From: Pseudomonadaceae bacterium
Lineage (GTDB): Bacteria; Pseudomonadota; Gammaproteobacteria; Pseudomonadales; Azotimanducaceae
DNA: 64,000 nt
NCBI GenBank assembly: GCA_024743435.1
Contig: JANSWO010000001.1
Span: 1-64,000 of the forward strand
Direction of reading: 5' to 3'
Made by a program: the position numbers and the translations under genes. Under the pieces are notes generated by a model. That model was not told where the DNA came from. It saw only the letters and a list, made by a program, of their open reading frames with translations, and searched no databases. This document shows positions 31,907 through 41,452 of the stretch, in pieces; the first letter of the stretch is position 1; every line of letters begins with the position of its first letter.

Positions 31907-33033
31907 GTAACATCGACTACGTCCGGCATATGCCGGCCGGAAACCAACTGTCCACGCCTCGGCGAGACCCCCACATACACTTTGATCCGTGGCTGATCGT
32001 GCTGCTTCTGGCGCTGATGACCTACGGGATGATCGTGCTTTACAGCGCGGTTGATCGGGATCTCGATGTCCTGCTGGCTCAGGGCTCACGGTTTGTGGCC
32101 GGCCTCGTTCTGATGGTCATTATCGCGCAGTTCCACCCGCGCATTTACCTGCGCTGGGCACCGCTGATCTACTTGGCCGGGCTTGGCCTGCTCGTTGCCG
32201 TGCTGGTTGCGGGTACGTCGGTCAATGGCTCCCAGCGCTGGCTGGATCTGCCTCTGCTGCCACGCTTTCAACCCGCGGAAGCGCTCAAGCTGGGCGGGCC
32301 GCTTATGGTGGCCTGGTATCTGCACGATCGTCCGTTGCCCCCAAGTTTAAAAGACGTCGTCGTATCGTTGTTGCTCGCGCTTATTCCGGCCGCACTGATT
32401 GTTGTTCAGCCAGACCTTGGCACATCGATCCTTGTGACCGGTGCCGGGCTGTCGGTGGTGGTGCTCGCTGGCTTGTATTGGCGCTGGGTTGGCTACGCAC
32501 TGCTCGCCGCTGCCGCCGCCGCACCGGGGATGTGGTATCTGCTTCAGGACTACCAGCGTCGTCGGATTCTCACGCTATTCGACCCGGAGAGTGATCCGCT
32601 TGGCGCGGGCTGGAACACCATTCAGGCAAAAACCGCGCTCGGATCGGGCGGGCTCTTCGGCAAAGGCTTGTTTGCGGGCACCCAGAGCCGGCTCGAATTT
32701 CTGCCGGAAAGTCAGACCGATTTCATTATCGCCGTGATTGGCGAAGAACTCGGCCTGGCGGGCATTGCGCTGCTACTGGTGCTTTACCTGGCGATCATCG
32801 GGCGCGCGTTCTTTCTCGCCTCTTCGTCGGCAAGTTCGTTTGGCCGTTTGGTTGCAGGCGCGCTGACACTGACGTTTTTTGTATACGTATTCGTTAACAT
32901 CGCCATGGTAAGCGGCTTGCTGCCCGTGGTGGGTGTGCCGCTTCCGCTGATCAGCTATGGCGGTACGTCGGCAATTACGTTGCTGGCAGGGTTCGGGATC
33001 ATCATGTCGGCGTACAGTCACCGTTCATGGTGA
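31903..33033 (+). CDS. mrdB: Peptidoglycan glycosyltransferase RodA
   Basis: 376 residues, SEDS family with about ten membrane helices. The hallmark FLPESQTDFIIAVIGEELG and the late VVGVPLPLISYGGTS are present. It polymerises glycan strands together with PBP2. GTG start overlapping mrdA by four bases. Confidence 0.98.
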   Translation: MSNIDYVRHMPAGNQLSTPRRDPHIHFDPWLIVLLLALMTYGMIVLYSAVDRDLDVLLAQGSRFVAGLVLMVIIAQFHPRIYLRWAPLIYLAGLGLLVAVLVAGTSVNGSQRWLDLPLLPRFQPAEALKLGGPLMVAWYLHDRPLPPSLKDVVVSLLLALIPAALIVVQPDLGTSILVTGAGLSVVVLAGLYWRWVGYALLAAAAAAPGMWYLLQDYQRRRILTLFDPESDPLGAGWNTIQAKTALGSGGLFGKGLFAGTQSRLEFLPESQTDFIIAVIGEELGLAGIALLLVLYLAIIGRAFFLASSSASSFGRLVAGALTLTFFVYVFVNIAMVSGLLPVVGVPLPLISYGGTSAITLLAGFGIIMSAYSHRSW

Positions 33034-33147
33034 GTGCAGCACAGTGGCAGGTTCCGGCAGTTCGTCCGGCGTCTCGGGAGCTGGCGCAAGGCGTGGGCGG
33101 CTTGTCGGGACAGACACAGCATGACTAACAAATGGATTGGAGTAGCT

Positions 33148-34176
33148 ATGAAACTGGCCCTGGTGCTGGCTTTACTCGCGGTGTTTTGGCAGTGGCAGGC
33201 GTCGGCGGACTACACCGATCGCGACGATGTAAAAGCCTACATCGAGGAGCTGGTGAGCGAGCACGGTTTCGACCGCGATGACGTAACCGCTGTGTTGGCG
33301 CAGGCTGAGCGCAAGCAGAGCATTCTCGATGCGATCTCGCGGCCAGCGGAGCGGGCCAAGCGCTGGGATGAGTATCGAAAGATCTTCGTCACGGACACTC
33401 GCACGGCTCAGGGCGTCGAGTTCTGGCAGGAAAATGCGGACGCGATCGCCGAAGCCTCGGAGCGTTACGGGGTATCGCCCGAGATTATCGTCGCTATCAT
33501 TGGCGTCGAGACCCGCTACGGTCGCAACACCGGATCTTTTCGGGTGGTCGATGCGCTCGCCACTCTGGGTTTCGACTACCCCAAACGCAGTACCTTCTTC
33601 CGCAAAGAGCTCACTCAGTTTTTGCTTCTGGCTCGTGAAGAACAGAAAGACCCGTTGTCCCTGAAAGGTTCCTATGCCGGCGCCATGGGGTATGGCCAGT
33701 TTATCCCGTCCAGCTTTCGCGCCTATGCCGTGGACTTTGACGGCGATGGCATTCGCGACATCTGGGACAACAAGCGCGACGCCATTGGCAGCGTGGCCAA
33801 CTATTTCGACGAGCACGGCTGGCGCGGTGACGCCCCGGTGATGCTGTATGCCACGCTAGCCAGGCCGGATGCAGACGAGCTTGCGAATCAGGGGCTCGAT
33901 CTCAAGCACACCCTGGTCTCACTCGAGGATGCCGGCGTTCAGATTGAAGGCATACCCGATGGCACACCGGCGGATACCCGCGCTGCCCTGTTCCGCCTGG
34001 TGCTGGAAGATGGCGAGAAATATTTCGTTGGCCTGCACGACTTCTACGTGATCACTCGCTACAACCGTAGCCACATGTATTCGCTCGCGGTCCATCAGTT
34101 GTCTCAAGTCATTAAGGAGGCGCGCGAAGCGGCTCTGGCGGCTACGGCGACTGCCGGGAATGCTCCGAAACAGTGA
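33148..34176 (+). CDS. mltB: Lytic murein transglycosylase B
   Basis: 342 residues from ATG 33148, chosen because GGAG at 33138-33141 is well spaced and a signal peptide follows at once (KLALVLALLAVFWQWQASA). The catalytic glutamate is in GVETRYGRNTG. YAGAMGYGQFIPSSFRAYAV is the family signature. There is no lipobox cysteine, so it is probably periplasmic rather than a lipoprotein. It cleaves glycan strands to give anhydromuropeptides. Confidence 0.94.
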   Translation: MKLALVLALLAVFWQWQASADYTDRDDVKAYIEELVSEHGFDRDDVTAVLAQAERKQSILDAISRPAERAKRWDEYRKIFVTDTRTAQGVEFWQENADAIAEASERYGVSPEIIVAIIGVETRYGRNTGSFRVVDALATLGFDYPKRSTFFRKELTQFLLLAREEQKDPLSLKGSYAGAMGYGQFIPSSFRAYAVDFDGDGIRDIWDNKRDAIGSVANYFDEHGWRGDAPVMLYATLARPDADELANQGLDLKHTLVSLEDAGVQIEGIPDGTPADTRAALFRLVLEDGEKYFVGLHDFYVITRYNRSHMYSLAVHQLSQVIKEAREAALAATATAGNAPKQ

Positions 34177-34216
34177 CAGTGCGAACCTGCATTCTGGCGC
34201 CGGGGCGAGTATTGCG

Positions 34217-35194
34217 ATGACAACCGCGATGACTACTGCGATGAATAGGTCTCCTCGCGCATACCTGCGGGGGTTGCTAGCGCCCGTTGCACTGGCGCTT
34301 GTCGCGGTGGGCTGTGCATCGGTACCCGGGCCGTTATCCAGGCCGCAGAGCGATGGCGCGCCGCGCAACGCGCCGGCAAACCTCGCCTCGCTGCCGGATC
34401 CGATTCCGCGCGCGGAACTGCCATCGCGCTACGGCAATCCGGCGTCCTATATCGTGCACGGTAAGAAGTACACCACGTGGGATAGTGCTGAGGGCTACCG
34501 TGAGGAAGGCCTGGCGTCCTGGTATGGCACCAAATTCCATGGTCGTCGCACCAGTTCTGGTGAGCCCTTCAACATGTACGCGCTGACGGCTGCGCATCGG
34601 CACTTGCCGGTGCCCACCTATGTGCGCGTCACTAACCTCGATAACCAGCGCAGCACCATCGTTCGCGTTAATGATCGAGGACCATTTCATCCGCATCGCA
34701 TCATCGATTTGTCCTATGCAGCTGCTGTGAAGCTGGGCTTTGAAGATCATGGGACGGCGAGGGTGTTGGTGGAAACCGTGGTCACTCACGGCCCCGGCAA
34801 CAGGCCTGTTGAAACAGTCGTGGCGTCGACAGCGACCGCCCAGCCAGATCGTCAAGCTCCCAGCTCGGTGGCGTCCGTGCCACACACCGTGGTGGCTGAC
34901 ACACGACCGCCGCCCGTCTCGCAGGTGCTGCCCGCGCAGGCGATGCAGCCGGCGATGGCTGTGCCAACTCGGTTCGTCGTGCAGGCGGGTGCGTTCAGCC
35001 AGCTCGAGTCCGCCGACCAGATGGCTCGATCCCTGTCTCAGATGGTGCTCAGCCCGGCATACGTGGTGCGGACGAATGACGACGGTTACTATCGGGTTCG
35101 CGTAGGCCCGTATGTCGACCGGGCAGAAGCCATCCGAATTCAGGCGCTACTGGCAGCGCAGCTCAAGCGAGCCCCGTTGCTCATTGAGCAGTAG
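34217..35194 (+). CDS. rlpA: Septal-ring lytic transglycosylase RlpA, SPOR lipoprotein
   Basis: 325 residues from ATG 34217; ATGs at 34229 and 34241 are in frame and come from a short repeated GCGATGAC run, so the exact start is open. The lipobox ALVAVGC is followed by a double-psi beta-barrel (ASWYGTKFHGRRTSSGE, then VRVNDRGPF with the catalytic aspartate) and a C-terminal SPOR domain (FVVQAGAFSQLESADQMA) that binds denuded glycan. Confidence 0.95.
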   Translation: MTTAMTTAMNRSPRAYLRGLLAPVALALVAVGCASVPGPLSRPQSDGAPRNAPANLASLPDPIPRAELPSRYGNPASYIVHGKKYTTWDSAEGYREEGLASWYGTKFHGRRTSSGEPFNMYALTAAHRHLPVPTYVRVTNLDNQRSTIVRVNDRGPFHPHRIIDLSYAAAVKLGFEDHGTARVLVETVVTHGPGNRPVETVVASTATAQPDRQAPSSVASVPHTVVADTRPPPVSQVLPAQAMQPAMAVPTRFVVQAGAFSQLESADQMARSLSQMVLSPAYVVRTNDDGYYRVRVGPYVDRAEAIRIQALLAAQLKRAPLLIEQ

Positions 35195-35246
35195 GGCTGC
35201 GGGTCTTTCGAGGCTCAGAACCAACCATCAGCTCCCGAGGAACAGG

Positions 35247-36425
35247 GTGATCAAACTTTCGCAATCTATCGCTAACTGGACAAGCCGAGTGCTGCTACTG
35301 GGTGTCGTTGCTGGCATGGCGGCAGGCGCTTCAGCCGCAACCATTATTCCCAAGCCGCCATCGATTGCCGCGAACGGTTACCTGCTGATCGACGCTCAAA
35401 CCAACGAGGTCCTGGTCGAGCAGAACAGTATCGAGCCGCTCCCCCCTGCTAGCCTCACCAAGATCATGACCGTGTATGTCGCGGCCAACGAGCTCAAGGC
35501 TGGACGGGCGGCGATGGACGACGAGGTGCTGGTAAGCGTCAAGGCCTGGCGTACACCTGGCTCGCGCATGTTCATACGCGAAGGCCGCAAGGTTCGTCTG
35601 AGTGATCTGCTGCGTGGCATCATCGTGCAATCTGGTAACGACGCGAGCGTCGCTTTAGCCGAGCATCTCGCGGGCAGCGAAAGCGCGTTTGCCGACATGA
35701 TGAACCAACAGGCTGAACTGCTTGGCATGCACGCCTCAAACTTCGTGAACGCAACCGGTTTGCCTGACGAAGAGCACTACACAACGGCAAGCGATCTGGC
35801 CAAGCTGACCCGAGCGTTAATCGATCAGCATCCCGAGTACTACGCGATCTACAGCGAGCGGGAGTTCGAATTCAATGGCATCAAGCAGCCCAACCGCAAC
35901 CGACTGCTGTGGCGTGACCGCACGGTTGATGGTGTCAAAACAGGCCATACGGATGCTGCGGGCTACTGCCTTGTCGCCTCAGCGTTGCGCGATGACATGC
36001 GTCTGATATCTGTCGTCATGGGCGCCAAGGATGACGAGGATCGAATGCGCGAAAGCCAGAAGCTCCTGCAGTACGGCTTCCGTTACTTCGAAACCCAGCA
36101 CCTGTATGACGCTAACGTCGCGTTGAAAACTGAACCGCTGTGGTACGGCGAACAGGACACGATATCGTTTGGTGTCGTTGACGACGTGGTTGTCACCATA
36201 CCCCGAGGTCGTTACGAAGAAGTGGTTGCTGACATGACTTTGCCGAGTCGTCTTGAGGCACCGATTACTGCCGGCGATGAGGTGGGCGAACTGGTTCTGC
36301 GGCTCGATGACGAAGCCGTCTATCGAGCGCCGTTGGTGGCATTGGAAGACGGCGTGGAGGCTGGCGTGTTCAGTCGCGCGGGCGATGCGGTGACATTGTT
36401 CTTCAAGGATCTCTGGGGTGACTGA
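35247..36425 (+). CDS. dacA: D-alanyl-D-alanine carboxypeptidase (PBP5/6 type)
   Basis: 392 residues from GTG 35247 with GAGG six bases upstream. A signal peptide ends near SAA. Active-site motifs are SLTK (Ser69), SGN, and KTGHT. A beta-rich C-terminal domain and amphipathic end (AVTLFFKDLWGD) anchor it to the membrane surface. It trims pentapeptide stems. The stop overlaps ybeD by eight bases. Confidence 0.97.
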   Translation: MIKLSQSIANWTSRVLLLGVVAGMAAGASAATIIPKPPSIAANGYLLIDAQTNEVLVEQNSIEPLPPASLTKIMTVYVAANELKAGRAAMDDEVLVSVKAWRTPGSRMFIREGRKVRLSDLLRGIIVQSGNDASVALAEHLAGSESAFADMMNQQAELLGMHASNFVNATGLPDEEHYTTASDLAKLTRALIDQHPEYYAIYSEREFEFNGIKQPNRNRLLWRDRTVDGVKTGHTDAAGYCLVASALRDDMRLISVVMGAKDDEDRMRESQKLLQYGFRYFETQHLYDANVALKTEPLWYGEQDTISFGVVDDVVVTIPRGRYEEVVADMTLPSRLEAPITAGDEVGELVLRLDDEAVYRAPLVALEDGVEAGVFSRAGDAVTLFFKDLWGD

Positions 36426-36681
36426 GCCTCCAAAAATCGAGTTTCCGTGTGACTACCCCATCAAAGTGGTCAGCGATAACTCGCCGGATCTGGTGTCAGA
36501 GTTGATGCTGGTGGTGCAGCAGTTTGCGCCGGAGACAACAGCGGAACATGTGTCCCTGCGAGACAGCAAGAAAGGCACCTATACTTCCGTTACCTTCATG
36601 ATTGAAGCAACCGGCGAGCCACAATTGAAAGCTCTGTTTGAGGCTCTGATGAAACATGATGCTGTGAGGCTAGTGTTGTGA
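36418..36681 (+). CDS. ybeD: DUF493 protein YbeD
   Basis: 87 residues with the family start (IEFPCDYPIKVV) and compact ferredoxin-like fold length. It has the normal place between dacA and lipB; GTG starts and overlaps on both sides show coupling. A regulatory role has been suggested for the family because of an ACT-like fold, but function is not settled. Confidence 0.92.
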   Translation: MTEPPKIEFPCDYPIKVVSDNSPDLVSELMLVVQQFAPETTAEHVSLRDSKKGTYTSVTFMIEATGEPQLKALFEALMKHDAVRLVL

Positions 36682-37322
36682 GTGAAGCCGCCGCTGAGGA
36701 ATCGGCGACGCGCGTTGTGGTGCGCGATCTGGGCGTAACCGAATACGCCGAGATTTTTGCGGCCATGAAAGCCTTCACGGAGCAGCGTGGCCCGGACACG
36801 CTCGATGAGATCTGGTTTACACAGCATAAGCCAGTGTTCACGCAGGGCCAGGCGGGTAAAGAAGAGCATCTACTGTTCCCGGGCGATATTCCGGTTGTTC
36901 AGAGTGATCGAGGTGGTCAAGTCACCTATCACGGGCCAGGCCAGATCACCGGTTACCTGTTGTTTAATCTCAGACGAATGGGTCTCTCTGTGCGAGGCCT
37001 TGTGTCGGGGATAGAAGAATCCATCATTGCGCTGCTCGCGCGCCATGACATTGACGCCGCAGCGCGGCCAGATGCTCCGGGCGTTTATATCGGCAATAAC
37101 AAGATTGCCTCGCTCGGACTGCGCGTTCGGCGCGGGTGCTCCTATCACGGCCTGGCGCTCAATGTGGATATGGACCTGGAGCCGTTCGGCCGGATCAACC
37201 CGTGCGGGCTCACGGGCATCGAGGTGGTCGATATGTCGTCGCTGACTGCCAACGCGGATCTGCCCGCCGTGCAGCGACACTTGCTCGATGAACTCGTTCG
37301 GCACTATCACTTAGTCGTCTAA
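36678..37322 (+). CDS. lipB: Octanoyltransferase LipB
   Basis: 214 residues, GTG start. The conserved DRGGQVTYHGPGQITGYLL and the acyl-enzyme region GRINPCGLTGIEVVD (with the catalytic cysteine) are present, as is KIASLGLRVRRGCSYHG. It transfers octanoate from ACP to lipoyl domains. lipA, which normally follows, is absent; a sulfatase gene comes next. Confidence 0.97.
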   Translation: MSEAAAEESATRVVVRDLGVTEYAEIFAAMKAFTEQRGPDTLDEIWFTQHKPVFTQGQAGKEEHLLFPGDIPVVQSDRGGQVTYHGPGQITGYLLFNLRRMGLSVRGLVSGIEESIIALLARHDIDAAARPDAPGVYIGNNKIASLGLRVRRGCSYHGLALNVDMDLEPFGRINPCGLTGIEVVDMSSLTANADLPAVQRHLLDELVRHYHLVV

Positions 37323-37359
37323 TAGTCGTCTAATCACTGAGTCAACTAGTCACTGAGTC
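37312..37359 (+). repeat. Two short tandem repeats at the end of lipB
   Basis: TAGTCGTCTAA occurs twice head to tail (37312-37322 and 37323-37333), the first copy containing the lipB stop. TCACTGAGTC then occurs twice (37334-37343 and 37350-37359). This looks like local slippage duplication at a gene end or old junction. Confidence 0.8.
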
Positions 37360-37405
37360 GCTTGGGGCGTAATCCACGCCATCGAAAACATCGCCTGAGC
37401 TATAG

Positions 37406-37430
37406 ATTTCGGGCCTGATCGGCCGGAAAT
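37406..37430 (+). terminator. Hairpin downstream of lipB
   Basis: ATTTCGGGCC (37406-37415) pairs with GGCCGGAAAT (37421-37430) with one mismatch across TGATC. A smaller hairpin GGCGT/ACGCC lies at 37366-37380. No U-run follows, so a terminator role is tentative. The rest of the 277-base gap shows no gene. Confidence 0.35.
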
Positions 37431-37599
37431 TCCGTCTCGCTTATTCAGAAATTTTCCTGATTGCCTCCTTTGCCTTCCCGCGCCCAGATGCCTCACCGGC
37501 GGGTTGTTACAAACCGCTTACACACCGATTGCAAAGAAAACTTACGATCTTCAAGCCGGTAGATTGGGCTGGCATATCGAATAAGTTCCAGGGGGGGAC

Positions 37600-39231
37600 A
37601 TGATAAAAAAAGTTTTCGGGGCGAGTATCGCCCTTGTTTTATGCGTCGCTACGGTGGGCTTGCACGCCGCCGGTAATCGACCAAACATCATCATCATCAC
37701 AGCGGATGACCTAGGGCAGGATGCTGTTGCGCTGTACAACGCTGGGACCGATGTCGGTCCGAACGCACCCGTACCGGGGCTTGAGTTTCTGGCCTCACAG
37801 GGCATGAAATTCAACAATGGCTGGTCACAACCCGCGTGCACCACTACCCGGGGTGCAATCACCATGGGTAAGTTGCCGTCCACCTCAGGCATGGCGTTTC
37901 CTTTGGGTCGGTTTACGCCACGCTTTCACTCAGTCACGGGTGAGGAGTTTCCGCCAACGCAGATCAATACGGCGGATCCAGATCTTCTAGCCAAACAACT
38001 GCAGGCCGCGGGATACCGCACGGCGAAAATCGGTAAGTGGCACCAGACCATCGGGCCGGGTTACGAGGGCGATCCGAACGATTCCGGCTACGACCACTTC
38101 TTCGGGCAACTCACGGGTGCTCCGTCGGCCGTGAACGGTTATCAGAATTGGGACGCCACACGAAATGGCGTGACGTCAGTGGACGATCGCTTTATGACCA
38201 AAGCGCTCATGGATGAGACCCTGCAGTTTGTGCGCGATAGCAAGGTTGAGAACAAGCCGTACTTCATCTGGTTGTCCTTCGCAGCGCCGCACTGGCCTTA
38301 TCGTGTGGCCCCGGGGCCCGATGAGAACGCCGGTCTTGACCCGGTTATCCACGCGTCGGTGATTGAAGAAGTGAAGGCCGCATATGGCGGTGAGTATCCC
38401 GAGGCGAATACAGCAGCGACCAACCCGGCACAGGCTCGTGCAGCGTTTGAGAGCCTGATCTCCTACATGGACGGCCAGATTGCTCGTATGTTCGGCACGG
38501 TTAAGTTCAATTCCACCTTTGTCATCTTCGCCGGGGACAATGGAACGCAAGGGGTTGGTGGCCCTGGTGCTAACGACGTTGTGGAAGCGCCCTGGAGCAA
38601 TACTAAAGCCAAAAACACAATGTACTTGAACGGATCTCTCGTGCCGTTCCTGGCCGCTGGACCGAAAATGCCCCGCGGTGTCGAGAGTGATGAGCTCGTT
38701 AATGTAGTGGATATCTATGCCACCGTTACCGAGATGGCTGGCCTCGATAAACCCGCTTCGGCGCGTGATTCGTTGAGCTTTGTACCGGCTCTATACGGCG
38801 GTCCGAGCGCTCGCAGGATTCAGATTGGTGAGAGCTTCCAGCCCACAGCAGCAGTTGGTGGCATTGTTGGTAACCCGGGCGCACCTCCGGTAGCTCGCGG
38901 CGAAGGACGCGTGATCTGGGATGGTCGCTGGCTCCTCAATGCGGTGCCTGCGCGTGCTGGTGCCAGCTGGTTGTGTAAGGACGGTGCGGTTGAACCGGCG
39001 GATTGCCTGCGCGACGGCATCTATGACAAGGTGGTTAACCTTGAGTTTTACGACACGCTGAACGACCGCTTCGAAACAAGCGATCTTCTGGCGGATCCGT
39101 CGGCCATGTCAGACGCTGAGCGCAGCGCATTCGTTGCGATGTGTAATGCGATGAACCGAGTATCGAGAAACGCCAATTACTTCCTTAACGGCGAAACGTG
39201 TGACGCGGAGGCACTACTCGCGGTCGAGTAG
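37600..39231 (+). CDS. Secreted sulfatase with atypical CxTxR motif
   Basis: 543 residues. A signal peptide (about residues 1-24) directs it to the periplasm. Metal-binding text ITADDLGQD and FAGDNG, plus KIGKWH and SFAAPHWPY, identify a type I sulfatase. The formylglycine site reads CTTTR (Cys80-Arg84), where the third position is threonine rather than the usual proline or alanine. A strong purine-rich ribosome site (about 37590) precedes the ATG. Substrate unknown; it may desulfate an organic or algal sulfate ester. Confidence 0.85.
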   Translation: MIKKVFGASIALVLCVATVGLHAAGNRPNIIIITADDLGQDAVALYNAGTDVGPNAPVPGLEFLASQGMKFNNGWSQPACTTTRGAITMGKLPSTSGMAFPLGRFTPRFHSVTGEEFPPTQINTADPDLLAKQLQAAGYRTAKIGKWHQTIGPGYEGDPNDSGYDHFFGQLTGAPSAVNGYQNWDATRNGVTSVDDRFMTKALMDETLQFVRDSKVENKPYFIWLSFAAPHWPYRVAPGPDENAGLDPVIHASVIEEVKAAYGGEYPEANTAATNPAQARAAFESLISYMDGQIARMFGTVKFNSTFVIFAGDNGTQGVGGPGANDVVEAPWSNTKAKNTMYLNGSLVPFLAAGPKMPRGVESDELVNVVDIYATVTEMAGLDKPASARDSLSFVPALYGGPSARRIQIGESFQPTAAVGGIVGNPGAPPVARGEGRVIWDGRWLLNAVPARAGASWLCKDGAVEPADCLRDGIYDKVVNLEFYDTLNDRFETSDLLADPSAMSDAERSAFVAMCNAMNRVSRNANYFLNGETCDAEALLAVE

Positions 39232-39244
39232 CACCCTCATCAGT

Positions 39245-39270
39245 AGCACCCGGTGTTTGCGCCGGGTGCT
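39245..39270 (+). terminator. Hairpin between sulfatase and cytochrome genes
   Basis: AGCACCCGG (39245-39253) pairs perfectly with CCGGGTGCT (39262-39270). It begins 14 bases after the sulfatase stop and could end or attenuate that transcript. No long U-run follows. It overlaps the proposed GTG of the next gene. Confidence 0.45.
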
Positions 39271-41452
39271 TGCTGAGCCATCTTCTATCCGGCGCTATCT
39301 GCGCTTCTTTGTAGTAGCGATGCTTGTCGCCCTCGCGCCAGTCACGCTGGCTGATGCATCCAGACCAGCGCAACACGCGCAGTTCATCGGCTCACAGTCC
39401 TGCGCTGGCTGCCATCAGCCACAGTTCCAGGCCTGGCAGAAATCCCACCATCACCAGGCGATGGCCGTCGCTTCATCAGAAACCGTTCTGGCCGATTTTT
39501 CGAACATCACGTTTGATGATGGGTATCAGGCGCTGCGGTTTTTTCGTGACGGCGAGAAGTACCTCGTTGACGCCGAAGGCATCGACGGCGCAAGGCGCAC
39601 GTTTCAGATTGCCTACACGTTTGGCATTGAACCACTGCAGCAGTACCTGGTGGAGATGGCGGGCGGGCGGTTGCAGGCGCTGACTGTCGCTTGGGACACG
39701 CGAGACGGTGAAGGCCGCTGGTTCAATCTGCGGCCAGGCGAGAGCAATGCGGCGGGATCGCCGTTGCATTGGACAGGCAGTGCATACACCGCTAATGCCA
39801 TGTGTATTGAATGCCATTCAACAGCGTTCGAAAAAAACTATGACGCCGACGCTGACCGTTATGCCAGCCGCTGGCATGAAGCTGGCGTCGGTTGTGAGTC
39901 GTGCCACGGGCCTGGCGGTGATCATCGGGCGATGATGAGCGCGGACTCACCTCCGGCCAGCAATCTGGGATTCGACTTTCGGTTGTCGCGTGAGCACTGG
40001 ACGCGTGCTGAAGGCGCGGCGATCGCTGTGCCACAAGCGCAATCGCCGTCCGAGCTGATGCTGGATGTGTGCGCACCCTGCCACTCGCGGCGCGCTACCT
40101 TGTCTGACGCGCCGCTGCCAGGCGATCCACTGTTTGATCACTACCGGCCGTCCTGGCTTGAAGACGGCCTTTACTATGCAGACGGGCAGATTCACGACGA
40201 AGTGTTTGTCTGGGGCTCGTTTACGCAGAGCCGGATGCATGCGGTCGGGGTGACATGCAACGATTGTCACGACCCGCATGGCATGGGTCTGAGAACCGAA
40301 GGGGACGGCTTGTGCCTGGGTTGCCATTCGCCTGAGATCTATTCGGGAGATGAGCACAGCTTTCACGAGCCCGAGCACGTCGCCTGTGTGGATTGCCACA
40401 TGCCGGCCACCACGTACATGGAGGTGGATCCGCGACGAGATCATCGCTTCAGCATTCCACGGCCTGATCTGAGCGAGCAGATTGGCGTGCCGAATGCCTG
40501 TGCGAACTGCCATGACGACATGACGTCGCAACAACTTGCTGACGCAATTCGCGCGGCTCAACCCGACGATTGGCGGCCTCGGGATTCCATCGCACCAGCG
40601 GTGCATGCGGTCCGGCAGGGTCGGCGCACGCCAGCGCTTGCGCGGTGGGCTGCCGACAAAGGCTTATCCGCCATAACCAGGGCAACGCTGATTGCCGAAG
40701 TCGGGGAATCAGCGCAGCCGGCTGACCTTGCGTTGCTCGCGGCCGCTCATCAGGACGAAGATCCGCTGGTGCGGATAGCGGCTTTGTCGACTCTGCCGCG
40801 TCGGCTTGACCGGCAAACCCTTCAGCATGCTCTTAACAGCCTCACGGATGAACGTAAGTCAGTGCGTATCGAGGCGGTTCGTGCATTGTTACCGGTGCCG
40901 GCTGGGGTGATCGAATCGCGTCACCGGACAGCCCACTTGAAGGCAACGCAGGAGTATGAAGAAACTCTCGCGCTGAATGCGGATCAGGCCCAAAGCCTTG
41001 TGGCGCTCGCGGAGCTACGCGCCTCCCAGGGGCGAATGCAGGAGGCGCTCGCGGCGTTCGATCGGTCCATGTCCCGACACCCGTATTTTCTGCCCGCGTA
41101 TGCCAACAGTGCCGATTTGCGCAGGCAAACCGGTGATGAAGCGGGTGCCAGGCGCGTTCTAAAGCGAGGCCTGCAGGTACTACCGGGTGAGCCTGACCTG
41201 CATTTTGCTCTGGGGCTTGCTCACGTGCGAAATCAGAACATGACAGCAGCCATGCCGGCATTGGCGGAGGCTGTTCGGCTATCGGGTAGCGGCCCGAACT
41301 ACGCCTACACTTACGCCATCGCGCTTGAGTCCCAGGGCAGGCTCGCGAGCGCAATTGACGTTCTCGAGCGTGCCGTTGAGGTCTCGCCGAATGCCGAGCA
41401 GCTTAGCTCGCTACTCGAGAATTATCGGGCCAAACTCGCGCGTGGCGGTTAG
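39266..41452 (+). CDS. Octaheme cytochrome c with HEAT and TPR regions
   Basis: About 728 residues from GTG 39266, chosen because it gives a normal signal peptide (YLRFFVVAMLVALAPVTLA); the frame is open to 39200, inside the sulfatase, so the start is uncertain. Eight CxxCH heme sites begin at residues 46, 180, 210, 269, 331, 350, 374 and 412. Residues about 450-550 look like HEAT-type helical repeats and the last 180 like TPRs. It is likely a periplasmic electron carrier or reductase-type cytochrome (c554-like group). Its stop overlaps the moeB stop on the other strand by four bases. Confidence 0.85.
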   Translation: MLAEPSSIRRYLRFFVVAMLVALAPVTLADASRPAQHAQFIGSQSCAGCHQPQFQAWQKSHHHQAMAVASSETVLADFSNITFDDGYQALRFFRDGEKYLVDAEGIDGARRTFQIAYTFGIEPLQQYLVEMAGGRLQALTVAWDTRDGEGRWFNLRPGESNAAGSPLHWTGSAYTANAMCIECHSTAFEKNYDADADRYASRWHEAGVGCESCHGPGGDHRAMMSADSPPASNLGFDFRLSREHWTRAEGAAIAVPQAQSPSELMLDVCAPCHSRRATLSDAPLPGDPLFDHYRPSWLEDGLYYADGQIHDEVFVWGSFTQSRMHAVGVTCNDCHDPHGMGLRTEGDGLCLGCHSPEIYSGDEHSFHEPEHVACVDCHMPATTYMEVDPRRDHRFSIPRPDLSEQIGVPNACANCHDDMTSQQLADAIRAAQPDDWRPRDSIAPAVHAVRQGRRTPALARWAADKGLSAITRATLIAEVGESAQPADLALLAAAHQDEDPLVRIAALSTLPRRLDRQTLQHALNSLTDERKSVRIEAVRALLPVPAGVIESRHRTAHLKATQEYEETLALNADQAQSLVALAELRASQGRMQEALAAFDRSMSRHPYFLPAYANSADLRRQTGDEAGARRVLKRGLQVLPGEPDLHFALGLAHVRNQNMTAAMPALAEAVRLSGSGPNYAYTYAIALESQGRLASAIDVLERAVEVSPNAEQLSSLLENYRAKLARGG

